Shown: positions 10,901-25,192, counted from the first letter of the stretch. The stretch is DNA of 64,000 nt from Patagioenas fasciata (GCF_037038585.1 NC_092521.1:69554898-69618897), one strand, 5' to 3'. Notes: generated from the sequence alone by a model not told the origin. Made by a program: numbers and translations.

Positions 10901-13832
10901 GGACTTACAAGTTCCTTTCCATTCTGTTGTTTGGAGCTATTTCTGATTTGACTGAGGCATATGTCTGTGCCAGGTTTTCCCCATTAATGAAATTAAGCCT
11001 TCTGTTTTGAGGATTGTTAACTGTCCAGTTAATGTTTGATCAGTGAACTGTCTTAGTATTTCTCCAGCCTCACCAGAAGCAGAATGTAGAAGGAAGGGAG
11101 AAAAATTATGACAGTTTTTGTCCGTTTAAATAATGACATTTTAAGGTTTGATACTGTGAAATATTTTCCTTGAGAAGGGTTGGTCATGAGTGGTGATTCC
11201 CACTTCAGTTGCATGTTTTAAAGCCTGTCAGTGTGTATAAAACACTGAACTAAAGGAAGAGGAAGGGTATGAATAAGGGGGAAAGGAGACAGATGTCTGG
11301 GGACAAAAAGTAAACTTCTTTAATATTCATTTTCATGCCACAAAAAGCCAATTCAATAGTAGCTTTCATTGCTCATTATAAAGTTTAGTTTTAAATTTTC
11401 AGCCTTCTATTTCTTTAGACACCTAGTGGTTTTTTTTGGTTGGAAATTAGAATTTAAAGTTATCTTTGGGTGATAAAATAGTTTGGATGGAAGTCAGACT
11501 TCTGGGAGTGAGGAAGGAAGTAATGATGATTTTTGTTAGGAGCTGCCTTATGTACAGGCTCAACAAAACTCATCTGCAGAACACAGAAAGTGTCACTGCA
11601 CCCCAGGGCTGTGGAGCCAGGACCGTCTTTCAGTGTGCACCAGCATGGCCCCAGATTCATCCGACCTTCTAGGAGGGTTTTGGGGACAGAAGACGAAGCC
11701 TTCCTGTGGTCCTGCGGGAACCCTCCTTGAGATGTAGGCTGTATAAAAACAAGCCTCCCCTCCACCTCCTGTTTTTCAATATCAACTTACCCGAAGGGTG
11801 GGTCAAGTCTATTGAAATGCTCTCTGGAAGGCAAAGCCATCTGTTTCTCCCTTTTAGAACTCTTATTTTCCTTAGAAGCCTGTAATAGTATGAGGTTGAG
11901 TATTTCGTGAATTATGTAAAAATAGAAATCCTAGTGAATGACACTGAATATTTTTTTTTTTACTGAGTTTCCTTTCCATCTGCTGTTTTTCAAGGCTTGG
12001 GAGAAATCATCCCTTCCCAGTCCCTCAAATGTCAAATTTAAAAACATTTGCTTTCATTGGAATATATATATTCTGATTAGCTCTAATGAAAGGCAAAGCC
12101 AGCTTTTTGGCTTATGGGAGCTGAAGCTACCCATTAAAAAAAAATTATGAAAACCTCCGTTCCTTTAAACGTGTGGACTGTTGTAGACTTCACAGTGTGT
12201 AATGCTTGTTTGGAGGCACTAGATCAATTCTCTGAGCTTTGCATCACTGAGCATGACAGCTCCTCAGAGATTAAATAGCTCTTACCATCAGAAGTTTAAT
12301 CAGTTTTTCTTCCATGCCTGCAAGTACAGGGAAGGATGGGTGTTCTTGTAAAGCATCACGAGGATTACACTGCAGCGCTTCCTGGGTAAACTTCAGTGCC
12401 ACTGAAGTGGGGGAAACAATACCAAATAATCTCATGACAGCTGTCATGTTTCCAAAAGTGCCTGATCAAATCTTCAAATCTGAACACCAGATACCTTGTG
12501 GGTACATCCAACATCTAGTAACAGTCACTTTTGCTACTGCTTCCTTCCATGCTTGCAGTGGAAATGTGATTACGTACTGAACTGATCAAATAACAGTTAA
12601 TTTACAATGATCTCCTTCAGGTTTTGTATTTCAGTGCTTCATGTACAAACTATTTATAATGAGGAGGTATATGGAAGCTAGCAGGAAAACATGCCTTTGA
12701 CTAGTTGTAACCTCTTCAAATACCTCCTGAGTTACATGCTTATAGAAATTACTGTGGCTTTAAAAATTATTCTTACATGGATTGTACTGAAAGAGCATGA
12801 GAATTTTTCAAATGAGTAAAATTGATGTTTATAATATAAAGAGTTTCTGGACACAAGAGAGGGCAGTGGAAGGGAGCTCTCTTGTTTTTTCCTTTAGAAT
12901 GATAGATTAATTTTAATACTTTTATTTAATAATCTATCTACCTGACTTGTGGTCTTTCTAGTCACTTTGCACTTCCATTTTTTTGCCTGTCAATTAAATT
13001 ACTCCATAGTTTGAGAACAGAAATAGCTGAATCCAGAAGAGAAACTTTACTGTTTAGGTTCTTAATGTAAACGAGCTAGGGACAATGTTGTGTGCATTGA
13101 ATCTACTTCGCTGCACTATGTATTCCTTGTAGAATGACATAGGAGAAAACAGCAGCCTAGTCCAGCATAGTCCTCTGGTTGATTGGGGTTCCCAGCTTGC
13201 AAACAGGAATGTGATATGAGAAAAATGAAACACTAGTGAAAAAGTCATATAAACAAGAACCTATTCCTATCAAAAGTGATTGTTTCTTATTGTCTCTCCA
13301 CTGAACAGTGATTGCAATGGGTATATGTAAAAATGTAAATATAAATAAATATAGATAACTGGGTGTAAATATATACATCCAGGAATTTTATTCCTACTGT
13401 GGTGAGAACATGAAGTGCCTAACAGTCATCTCCCTTAGCAGAAAGAAATAAGCATTTCAAGTTGAGAGGAGGAAAGGGGGAAAACCAGAGTGGGGTGGGC
13501 ATGGGGAAAAGTTTACACTTGATGCCTTTCTCATATCCCTCTGTCAGCACAAGTTGGAGAAGGGAAGTCTGTACTTTGCTCCCATAGGAAAAAAAAAAAA
13601 TAATCTGTGTATACACTGTGCAATAACTGATCTCACGAGGCTCACTTTATCACTTTGACTTCTGTGGAGATAAAGTACTAGATATCTGGTATTTATACAA
13701 AACATTGAGAAGGCTCGATGTCCCTCTGGAAACAAAATTCATCAAAGTAGTTGCATCACATGAAATCTGCTTGATGTTCTGTGCATCTAATTGCCTGGGT
13801 TCATTCTAGTCTGACTATTGGAGAGCTACTAG
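1923..13832. other. Intron 1, proximal part, no recognised feature
   Basis: AT-rich unique DNA with short homopolymer runs, such as T runs near 2370 and 5890-5900 and an A run near 5400. There is an ATTT/ATAT-rich patch near 8520-8550. No exon with coding character, RNA gene or intact repeat is visible to me. Confidence 0.5.
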
Positions 13833-13892
13833 TTGTATTATGGTGGCGACTACATAATAGGGATCGTTCCGATCCTGGTATTTATGGCACGG
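13833..13892 (+). repeat. Possible ancient amniote interspersed repeat
   Basis: The start (TTGTATTATGGTGGCGACTA) resembles the beginning of an old repeat that I recall as common in turtles, crocodiles and birds, with a run similar to GTATTACGGTAGCGCCTA. The similarity fades after about 40 bases. This rests on memory of the repeat and was not searched. Confidence 0.25.
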
Positions 13893-16109
13893 ATTTGGAG
13901 GGCAGTTTTTAGAACTAAACAGACCTGGAATGAAACACGTAGAAACAACTGTTGCATGCAGTAGGTTAGATGCATTCTTTGAGTCATCATTGTATCAGGG
14001 TATTTTGACCAAGATTTCTTTCCTCTTCAATTGTTTGAATTTTAGATTCTATAATTTGAAAGGTGATGGGGAAGACTGAGACATCTAACTGAACCAGATT
14101 TACAATGGATGTGATCTCACAATACTTTGAAAATCAGTTCACTGAAGATCAGGTCCTTCTTGAGGTAACTGTAACTCAGGACACAAATGAGGGCAACCTA
14201 ACATACTAATTTTAAAATTTAAATTTTTATGGAAATATCTGATTTTGGGCTTTCTTTGCTTAGAGTTATTATAGAATCTTTTTGATTATATTTTCCAAAC
14301 CCCTGACCAATACCTTGGTCTTCCTGTGCTTCGCTGGAAACCTTTACTAACTATTTTAGAAGGCTGTTTAGATATGTTTAGGTGTTTCATTTTTACATCT
14401 CCTGGGTGATGTTTTTGGTGAAAAATGTTCTTGCAGTTGTGCTAAAAATAAACAAGAATTGCAAATGAATTTCCTCTCAATGACAAATTAGTAGCTTTAA
14501 AATGCAAGTGATAAGAACCAAATGTACTATTGTTGCCTTCAACATACTTGCTTTGGGGGGAATATGGTAATATTATTCCCACATACAGAAATTCAAAAAA
14601 AATAGAAATTTGCAGGTTATAATAAGAGCTCATTACAGGAACTCAGCAGTATTCTGTCATGTTACTTCTAGTTATAGTTTTAGACTAGCAAGTCTGAGGA
14701 AGTATTTGAAAACTAACAGCACAGAAATTAGCTCTGAAAGATTAGCAAATTACTATTACTTTTCAATTTATGATAATACTACTCATTAATAAGTTGATCA
14801 TTCGTCGTCAGAAATAATATTCACCTCACTTAAAATTCCTCTCCATTCTCATGTCACGCTACAGAATCAATTCCTTAATTTCTTAGCTTCTATAACTCTG
14901 AACTTGCCACCTGACATCCTTCGCCCGTATAAGGAATAGTTGTGTTCAGCAATCTCTGGTTTGTACAGCATCGGTAGCAGTTGTCTATAAGGAAAGACCA
15001 GGCTTTAGCATGGGGATCGAACTCCAGCAACCCCAGCACTTCAGTGTGATTATGGTAATTATGGAGATGCCAGATATGAAATTGGCACTCAGGATCCAAT
15101 CCTGTAATCAGTTCTGGAGGCAGACTCTGATATGTGTGGTTTTATCTAGATAGTATTTTGAAGTATCTTGTGCCATAAAAAGAGTAAGATATGTCACATG
15201 AATTATGTGTATGGTCTTGTCATTTATTCAAATACGGCAGGTCTGTATATTTTGTGGGGGAAGACCTGGATTTTTAAATGCGTAATGTTTTCGCAGCTGC
15301 CTTGAGGCAAAACACAATAGCTGGTGTTGTGGCAGAGTTGTGATTTTAAATTCAGAGTTCAGAGATTAGGGAAACTGTGGAATATTTGTTTTTCCATGCA
15401 TAATCTTTTATTCCTTTTCAAACTAGTATAGTGTTAATGAGGCCATTTCTATTTAGTGCTTTGAATAATTTATGGTGAAACTATAATTCTCTTTCATTTC
15501 TAATCTTGTTAGTATTGAAGGAAGCCCTTTAATTGACAGGAGCTATACTATGATTTAATGAAGCATCACAAAATATTATTTAGATGTGTAATTATGAAAT
15601 TGGGATAAAGCTGTAATTGCTTTAATGTTGGGACCCTAAAAATAGGAAAAAAAAAAAAAAGGAGCAACCGAGAAACCCATTTTTGTAGGTAAAAGTACCC
15701 ACTGGTAGGTTGTTACCAAACGTGAAATTCTTTATAACATTAGTGTCAGTCTATTATTTGGTTGATGATACTCAGATATTTGTATTCTCTTAGTACTAGC
15801 ATAAATCGTATTAACTTCACAGATGTGCCAAATCCTACTTTTATTTAAACAGAACATCCTGATAAAGAAAGCAAAGTTGCAAAGGAGAAGAGTAGTTGGC
15901 TGAATGGGCTTGCATTGAGCTGAACACCATTAAAACTCAGTCACCCCAAACTAGAATTCTCTAGCAAATGCAAATTTATTTAAGTTAGAAGTGTGCCTGA
16001 CTCCATTCAATGAAAACCACTAGTGGGAACTTAGATACTTTCGGTTTGGTCTGTCTTACCTGGGGGGAGGGAGGGGGCACTTGAGGTGAAGCATCTGTTC
16101 TTTCTTTAA

Positions 16110-16232
16110 CAAAAAAAAGCCATGACAACAAACAGACAAACAAACAACAAATTCCCCCCCCCAAAAAAAAAAACTTACCAACCAAACAAAAACACCCAAA
16201 AAACCAAACAAAGCAAATCAAACCAAAAGAAA
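16110..16232. repeat. A/C-rich low-complexity tract (CAAA-type)
   Basis: Runs of AAAC, ACAAACAAAC and poly-A are broken by a short run of C. The tract is low complexity and long open frames on the opposite strand across it are artefacts. Confidence 0.8.
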
Positions 16233-19151
16233 ACACACTTCGGTACATTACCAAAAGTTGATATTGTTTTTTGTTGAGTGTTGATGCTGTTCTGTAGACA
16301 TTAATTTTTATTGAGACTGAAAGCGGATGCAATGACTTCCAGGCTATCACTTTGCCAAAAATATCAAAATGTATATTTAGGGAAGTAGTAAAGAAGAGAA
16401 GGTGGAAAAGAGCTGTAAGGGGAAAGAGTCTTCAGATTCACATCTGCTTTTCCTTATGTTCTGCTCCAAGAAGTAACATGAAAACACTAATTATCCTCTT
16501 AAAGGGATGCTTATGTACACATATTCATATGCCCATCTCAGTACAGCATACACAGGCATATTTATGTGTATTTGTAAATAAAGGTGTATAATATGGGCTT
16601 GGAGGAAACAGTCAATCACCTTCATGTCTTGAATACACTTCTGGAGCAGTTCTTTGTTTGATGTGACTGCTCTAGTAAATTGATTATGTCATGTTGGGAT
16701 TCTGTTGGTGTTGCGTCTGTTATAATAGTCCTCCTACTCCTTTTGTCAAATTAAAAATGTCACACTTTTTGAAATTATACCTGGACTTCTAGAAAGTCCG
16801 TGCATGCCCCGGAGCGTGAAGATGTCCTGTAGATTCAATACAAGGAGACAGCAATATGAGCAGCCCAGCATATCTTATTCAAGAAAGGAAAATTCCACTT
16901 ATTTCAAAGGTCATTTAAGCTTCTGTGCAGATCATAACCCAGCTCTTTAACTTGGCCCAGAACCAAAAACGTAATCAGTGCAGTATGCTTAGGAAGTGCT
17001 GATTATAAGTTATTTGTTAATGGTTTATCTCATACGGAGTTCAGCAGAGCTTCACAATCACTTCAAAGACTCTAATCAGACCTTGATGCGTGTTCACGTG
17101 TTTGAATGGAGCTTGCTTCACTTCCACTGGTGAGGTCTCTGTGACATGAAGGCAAAGTTCTGCTCTGGTTATTCATTGTAGCATGGCTGAAAACTCAATC
17201 AGACCTTGCTTGGGTTCTTTTCGACTCACTGGACTTTGGAAAATATATTTTTTGCCCCATTGCAGCCCTTCAGAGGTCAGAAAGCCTGACATCTGAAATA
17301 ATGTCTCTATGCAATGTAAGGTAATGTCTCGGGAAGAGCCACTAACTCCTCAAGAGCTTTATGGCAGTATCCAGCAGTGGATTTTTGCTGTCCATAGATT
17401 CAAAGTAATGACCCAGCCTCCAAAAGCTGTGTCACATGGTAACAGTCCTTTAGAAAGAGAGTCATAAACGATGTGCTTGTGTCAAGAGCACAAGTGATTT
17501 TTAGTTTTCATTTAGTAAGCTGTAACATGCCAGACATCAGTGAAGTAAACAAAAAATAGAATATCTGGAGGCTGCGTGCTGTTACTCCTATTAAAAGCAG
17601 GGCTGTGTTAGGTAGGATTTCTCTATCATACTCCTCTGTTCAGGCCTAGTCATTAGGAAGCTGATATTTTGTTACTTTTGTCAGAACTAGCTAATGAATC
17701 TTTGCAGTTCTCATACTGTTTCAGAATTAGAAACTGTGGTTTACTATAACATTAGTTTTTGATAGATGTCATTGTTCCTTCCTAGCACATTCCTGGAAAT
17801 GGCTGTTGAAGACTTTGAATCTATGCTTGGGTAGACCCCTAATAAACGGCAAACAAACTGCAGAAACTAATTTTGGCCTAATATAATAAGGTATTAACAG
17901 ATCATTTATGCTGATGTATAATTACATTCCCATTAAATTATTGACAGAAACCTGTTAGTGTCTGTTACATATTTATTTTTGAGTGGGAAAAATCTTGTTT
18001 TCAAATTAGGCAATGCTTTTTGTACTGAAGTATTATACTGTTTTATGGAGGTATTAGGAAATTACAGTCAGTCCTGAAAAAAATTATAAAATAATTCTCA
18101 TTTCAAAAAAATCCCCAAATAAGAAATAACATTCTTTAATGAGTTGCATTATTGATGTCTGTATATCTAATGTAGTCTGTGAACTTGAGTAAAGGTAAAG
18201 CAGTTGAGCATAATCTTTTCATTTAGATTGGTCTGTTTGTAGTTGAATAAGTTTCACTTGAGCTAGCAGCTTGGATCAAATTACTATTAAGTAAAAGTTA
18301 AACTGGCTTGCTCTGTGGGGGATCAGTGCTAAAAATCTTATGATGGAAAAATGTCTAGATTAACCCAATACATATGCACTAGGAAAGCTTATACATAATT
18401 TTTAATGCATACCTCCTATCTCTCTCTCAGTATTTCTGTCTTATTGAGATTAAATTCCCACCATACACTCTATTAAATCTTAAATAGTTACTCAGAAGTG
18501 ATACCGAAACTCCTATACTTAACACTGTTTTTCAAACTATAGAAAGCACACTGAAAAATTGTTCCGGTCTCCTCTGTGTGGTTTCAGTTTACATTGGTGA
18601 CTGTTTACCGGTGAAAAGGTGATTTAGGAGATGTTGGTCAAGCATTATACATGGACTCTTCAAACATTAAGCCTCTCCCTGATTTAATAGTGCTGTTTTG
18701 TTTTTTTTTTTTCTTCTGACAACTAAAACATTTAAGAGGTAAATCAGGTGAGGAGTAAGAGTTAGGATTGTAAACCAAGACATACGGTTCTATTGTTCTG
18801 AGGAGGTATTTTTCCAGTAAAGTTAGAGAAAATTAATCTAGCTTTCCAAAATTCTGAGATATTATTCTAAAATGCGTATTCTACCCCATGCTTTCCATCC
18901 CTTTTCCTTTCGGAGAAAGAGCTTCCAGCTGGAAGAGGTGTCACTGGGACTAGAGTGCTTTGTCATATTTATCATGCGTTAGAAATAAAGGAAGGTGGCA
19001 TTTTTAGACAGAGTAGGTGGAGATGTGCTACTGGCTTGTCAAGGGAGAAATACTTGTTGGAGCTGAGTAGGTAAAGAGAGATATCAAAGCAAAACAGTGC
19101 TGACATGGGAGATACAAGAATACACTGAGTGTGAAAAAACGCAGTCTAAAG

Positions 19152-19282
19152 TAGGGGTTTCAAACTCATTTTCACTGGGGGCCACATCAGCCTCACGGTT
19201 CCCTTCAGAGGCCAAATTTGGCCTTTAGAAGACAACCACGAGGCCGATGTGTTCCCTGCTAAAAATGGGTTTGACAACCCTG
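19152..19282. mobile_element. Fold-back hAT-type MITE
   Basis: Nearly the whole 131 bp is two inverted arms. The left arm starts TAGGGGTTTCAAACTCATTT and the right arm read in reverse starts CAGGGTTGTCAAACCCATTT. Both then continue through a GGCCACATCAGCCTCACGGTT-like segment of roughly 60 bases. The flanking 8-mers are GTCTAAAG (19144-19151) and CTGTAGAG (19283-19290), which agree at 5 of 8 positions and both fit a decayed nTCTAGAn hAT target. It shares its terminal repeat with the element at 47-335 but lacks that element's 49-bp internal units. It has no coding capacity. Confidence 0.8.
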
Positions 19283-21539
19283 CTGTAGAGGTTAAGATGT
19301 AGTTTCTTACTAGGAGGATGTAATTCTGAAGCCCTGTTCTGGTTTGAGCAAGGTAGAGTAACAACCTACCTATTTTTCAGATGGAAGTAGCTTGGTTGAT
19401 GAGTGTCTTTACCTGGTGTAGCGAAGGACTGCCCACTGTGGGCCAGGAGAATCTTCTCAGACCTTTCATGTTTTGAGTGTGGTTCTGGCCAACAGTCCTC
19501 ACACTCTTCATTACATAGTCTTTGAATTTACATATAGCTCATCCAGGTAACATGGTTATTTGGATTAACATGTTTGTCTCTGAAACAGAGTACAAATTTA
19601 TGGGGAAGGGAAAAGTCATGTTTCTCTTATTCTTATATCCCTGAAATTGGTCTTCACTATCTGTTCCTGGCAATGGACTGTTTGCTGGATGGTATAAATA
19701 AATCAAGGGCTGTAATCATTTGTGGGAAACCTCGTGTGAAGAACCTCCACTGGAGAATAATTTTATTACTGGTTTGAAGTAGCAGCCTCTTCTCTTTGCC
19801 AAAAATAGCCATCAGAGGGAGGTTCCGTCATGTTTGCCAAACGAGGCATTACACCTCTTGTCCTTGGGAATAAATAATGGCTGGGAAGTACTTCTGTGAG
19901 GCTTCAACAGTTGGCATCACCGGTTTTTGCTGTCTGACATTTGGTGTTTGTTGCATGTGCCAGTTCTCATGTGGGTGTTTAATTATTGCTGTGGTTGCAT
20001 GTTCAGTTCAAGGCTCTGGCTCCCAGAAGCTCATAGTATTTCTAGGTAACAAAATGAGTTTTAAGGGAAAAGGGAGAAGAAAAGAGTTACTTTTTGGTTT
20101 CCATTATTTTGAACTTTTTCCTCTAGTGTTTTTGAAAGTCATAAAATAATTTAAAAGGGCTTCTGTATATCACTGCACATTTCATTTGCAATATTTTGCA
20201 GGGAATATTTAGAGTCACTAATTTGTCCTAGATTTTATACGAATCGAATTAATTCAGGTCACAGAGCAAGAAATAGAACTGACTAGAAAAGTCAGTTTCA
20301 AATATTATCTTAGCATGTTGCTGTAAGATGTGGTTGTTTTATGGGAATAATGAGGAGAAAAGTAGAGTGGGAGAATACTACTAGGATGTTTAGCTAATCA
20401 CTGCTGTTATAAGCAATTATTACTAAGATTCCTTAAACATAGCTTTTTACTACGGTGGTTTCATATCCAGTGGAAACTCTGAATGCCTCTTTCATGCACA
20501 AAAGTGAATGTTTCTGTGAAAATTTCAACAAAACCAACAATAGTATTTTCCAGTAATAGAAGAACAGGAAGTATGTTCTCTTTCAACTCTGCTTTCATTT
20601 GATCAATCGCATCAGAGAGAAAGGAAGAAAAGGAGAGACTGAAAGATGGTAGTTTCTTCACTAGGGAGGTGTGAAAGCTAGTTTCAGTTTGGGTGAGCTA
20701 CAGTTGTTTGAAGACTTGCATAAATATGAATCACTTGTGATTTATATTTCATCCAAAGACACCGAGCCGGTAGGCTGCAGTATGTTATTCGTGTGTAGCT
20801 GAGGTATCTCTGATTCATGGCCACAAGTGAGGCTTCAGCTGGTCCCGCGCAACCCACTGAAAGTGTCTGTGGAAGTAACATCACAGACTGCAGTCGATAT
20901 TTAATCATACCCCAGTGAGCAAAAAGTGAGTACTGAATAAAGCTCCATCTTATGGGTAGGCCAAATGGATGAAGGTGGATGCTGATTGATCCCTTTACTG
21001 TAGTCTTATTTAGCGCAGAAGCTGACAAATGATGATATTTGATTGCATGTAATTTTTTTTTTCTTTTTTTTCTGTAGCTAGGAAAGATACATTTCATAGG
21101 GTTGGATGTGACTTCTTAATAAATGTGAAATCCCTGCTTGCTTTTGCACTCACATAGACCTCAATACCAGCAGCTGTAAACTATAAGCTGAAGGAGGCGC
21201 TCATGTACATGGAATAGTGCCAGTGCCTACAGGAAGAGCCTGAGCCACCTAAAGAGCTTTTGTGGAGTGGTATGGCCCCTGCTGAGGAGTACAGCAGGCA
21301 AAGAGGGTGTATGCTATCGACTGTAAGCTGTTCTAATGATCTGTCTGCTTTGCTGCAGGTAATAATGCAATGAGAGCAAATAATGCAAACCAGTAGCACG
21401 TGGAGAAAAATAATAGGAACTTATTACGGATAAAGGCAATTGCACATTTCATGCGTTCCTTTTTTGTAATTAGTCCATCAAGTCAGACACTAAAATACAT
21501 TAATTAAAACACCAGTTTCCCATAGAGTTCAGTAGCTTG

Positions 21540-21740
21540 TTAGCAGCCCTTAAAACATCAATACCGTTATCCACGTTACTCACAGTCCAGTGCAAATCAG
21601 CATTTGGCAGTCGGGTTGACCTATGATGACTCAAAGTGATGAGCTCTGTGGACCATCAGCGGGCAGCAGAACACGCCCCATGGCTGCGGGCTGACTGCTG
21701 CATTACTTCTTTGGGCCTGTAGCCATTAAGCCTAATCATG
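21540..21740. other. GC-richer unique block, possible regulatory element
   Basis: A roughly 200-bp block inside intron 1 has more balanced base composition than its AT-rich surroundings. It contains an AP-1/MARE-like word (ATGATGACTCA, 21623-21633). No repeat or coding signal was recognised. Calling it regulatory is inference and would need cross-species conservation. Confidence 0.2.
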
Positions 21741-22082
21741 CTGAGGAACAGCGCCTCCTTTAAGTGCATGATACCTATTCAGGCTTTGGGCATCTCTGGC
21801 CTTGTCCCTCAAGCACTGTGCTTTTGTGGTCTTTTGAAGAGCTCCTTGGCCCTAAGCGAGGGAAACAAAACATTACCTTGTCTGGCAGAGCAGGAGTGTT
21901 TGGGTGAGAGGCACATTGCTATTCAGAAAACATGCTCTGGTTTTGATAGCTTTTGTCTGAATCCAATGCCAAACAGGAACTGAAGGTGCAGATAACAATA
22001 TCCATTAAATGTTTAATCCAGAAAATAGTCAGCAAAAGCAGATCTCAACTCATATTAGTAGAATTTTTTTTTGCTTGCTTTC

Positions 22083-22120
22083 TTTTTTTTTTTAATTTTT
22101 ATTTTTATTTTATTTTAATG
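22083..22120. repeat. T-rich low-complexity tract
   Basis: About 38 bases of T with scattered A, in an ATTTT pattern. Simple low-complexity sequence. Confidence 0.7.
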
Positions 22121-25100
22121 TACTTCATTAATGGTTTTGCAGAATCAGGATTTTTATCTGTCTGTCTATACAGTGTGTAGGCATGCCATGCCCTGTATCA
22201 TCATGAGACTTCAGGCACTTTTATGAATGTTGTATGTATTGCATAGTTAAAGCTACTTTTGACATTTAATTTAGGAGCATCCCTGGGGGGAGGTGAGTTC
22301 TTATGCAGTCAATGGAAAGAGGGAGCTGCCTCTAAAAGGCATCTGGCTTGGATAACTAAAATAACCTGAGGTACATGATGTGATACCACCTGTTAAAATC
22401 TCACTCTGTCCAAGTGATATCTCACCTGTCTACAACCTCTGTAGAGCCCGCTCCTCCCTAATTTGTCACTTGATTGTTCTCTTGTTCTGGTGTATGAAAA
22501 TCTCTCATGTTTATCTTTCGACAGATGATATTTTATTTTGCCTTTAGCTTATTTTTGGATAATCTATTTCATACTGGTTTTGTTAATGTTGCTGTACTTA
22601 AGAAATATACTTTCTCCCCAGGGCATTGGTTTTATCTACTTTCCAAGTAATATTATGTATACAATTCCACTGAATTGCAATTATATCCGCCAATCAAAAT
22701 TCATGACTATACAGTTGCTGCCTTGTAACTACACATTTCATTCTTCTTTATGAAAGTTTTGGCAATGTAGCTGGCAGCCTGTAATCAGCTGGAGTGCAGG
22801 AATTTTGAAGTGCTGGGGCTGTGAGAAATAATATGTGAAGCTACAGCGGAGGTCGGCTTGTTTTGGTGACTCTGGTAGAATCACACGATAGCAAAAGCTT
22901 GAGGAGGTGGACATGGAGCAGTGACACAGAATGCAGGGAAATTGCTTATTTTCGGGAGTGATACACAGTCAAAGTTCAGAAATGTGTAGCACCAAGAACA
23001 ATTTCAGAGATTAAAAGAGTGGATTACATAATACCAAAGGAGTAATAATTTAGCCAGATGGGAGCTGGGTGACCAGGCATGGGTTTATGGCTGAGTGTGA
23101 AGGAGGAGAGAGCGTACTCTCCAGGTGCCATCAGGCCATTGTGGGGAGCGCCTCCATGGTCTCTCTGGGTTCCTCCTCCTCTAGACCTTCCTCTGGGTGG
23201 TAGGTCTATACATAGCTTAGTGGTTAATTACTAAAAGATTTAATGAAGATGTAACTGCCTTGTTCTACTTTTAGTTCATCAAATGACGCCTTTAAATTTC
23301 TTCAAAGTCAGGTAAAGTAATCTTTTAGGAAAGTGTGCTTTTGTCAGAAGCAGGTATTTTGGCTCCAGAAGATTAATCTGCCTCCTTTCTTTTTGCCTTG
23401 TGTGTTTCGCAGGCAGACAGACTATGCACAGTCAAATCTGCTCACCTGGTCTCTAATTTTAAAATACTACAAATTAAATTATCTTTATCTTTTTTCATTT
23501 AAGAGATAGAAATGTTCATTTAAACTGAATGGTCCCCTGGCATTTCTGAGGCTGTATGTGCCTGTGCACTTACGAAGTTTTACAAAGAGCCAAGGCAGGC
23601 ACTCAGAGATGGCAGATGCTTTATGAAGAGGTGAATGGGAGCACAGAAGGAGAACACAGAGCTGGGCTGGGGCTTTCTTCAGCAAAACAGACTGGCCCAC
23701 GTTGGTTCCCAAAGAGCTCCTCATGTAAAATTAATCTGCCAGAATATTAGCATATGGATATTACAGTTTATGAACTGATACTCTTGCCGAATAACTTTCC
23801 ATAACTAATGCCAACACATTGAATGGGTTTTGATACTCCTATTAAAAAAACCCTACTTCTGAAATGTGATTATATCTTACCGTTGGTATATTATTTGATA
23901 AATGAAGTCAGTTACACTTTCCAAACATAATAGTATGTAAATTAAACTAAAAATTAATTTACATTTTCTCTGAGTAATGAAACCATGTCTTGATAGATAT
24001 TGCATTTTGATTTTCTTTTGGTCGATCATATTTTCTTTCTCCTGTTACTTCCCGTAAACAGTATAATTTCTTAGTGCTGACAGCCTATATACTAAATATC
24101 ACAGTGGAACAGGAGGAACTGTATTATTCTGTATGTACTGACAAATCTCTTTGGTTAATGAGCTTTCAATAAAGTTAAAATAGCAAATGTTAATAAATCA
24201 GGGGAAAGCACACTGAAAGTTATTGAAGTTCTTTTCTTTGCTGGTGTTATACATGTGCCACATCTTTTTCTTTACTATAAAAATATAGTTTTATTGAAAC
24301 AAGAGGACGAAAAAAAAACCTACAGCATGAAAGCCTAATAGCAATAACGATATTTGTGTCAGTGCAGTCTCACATGATGAGAGAGCCTATTTCTCTTTTT
24401 GGGCAGTGGACAGAGAGTATTAAATGCTCTTCTCTGTTTTTAAATAAACAGCAGCATTAAAGATAGAATAAAAGTTTCAGAATTAATAATTTTTCCTTCC
24501 TCAGCCAAGTGTCCTCCCACATTTTCGAAGTAATATACCCAGAGAAGGAATTGAAAAAATGGCCGTCTGTTCTTTTTGCCTCCATTTCACAGAACTGCAA
24601 TATTGTTCTTTGTAATGAGCTATGTAATAAATCAAAGCTGAGAAACCACTGAGGGGGCCTTTACCTGGAGATCTTTTAGTCCGCAGTGGTACGAGAGCGT
24701 CGGTTGGGATAGGAAGTGCCCGTCCCTTGTCGGTGGATGGCTTGCATTTGAGGAACTTCAGCTGGTTACCTGGTTTTTGCTCTTGCTGTACATCTTGCTG
24801 ATGCTCCAGAGGAGCATCACTGCACCCTGCTTGTGGTGCCCATAAGAGCTAATGAGCCAAATGGCTTCTCTGTGTGGGCTTTGTTGAGAGAGAGCATTGG
24901 CTGGGGTGGTTGCCTCCAGATCAGTGGTCCTTCCCTCCTCTTTCTGCCTTTCCCAGCTCTCCGAGCTGAAACCACTGCCATGGAGCTGGGCCCTGCTGTT
25001 GGTGGTCATGGCTGTCACTCCCCACTTCAGCTTCACCTCAGGGCAGGGGTATTTGGTGCCAAGTTGGGGGCTACCCAGCAAGCCATGGTCTCAGGATGGC

Positions 25101-25143
25101 CATAATGAGTATATGGCCTGCTGGAGAGAAAGATGCTGTCCCG

Positions 25144-25192
25144 TTGCTGGAGTCCCCTCGCTGGTGTCCTCTTGCTGGTGTCCCCTTTCTGG
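25144..25192. repeat. Three 16-bp tandem units
   Basis: Three near-copies of a GCTGGTGTCCCCTT-like unit occur in a row, within a locally GC-richer part of intron 1 (about 24660-25320). No function is apparent. Confidence 0.55.

Noticed and set aside
14890..15099. 69-codon - strand frame with a His/Cys-rich look
   Set aside because: It was considered as a zinc-finger-like remnant, but there is no regular Cys/His spacing and no splice-site support.
20684..21097. 137-codon open frame on the - strand
   Set aside because: It has no recognisable motif, low-complexity Lys-rich sequence near its start from a T-rich tract on the + strand, and a length compatible with chance.
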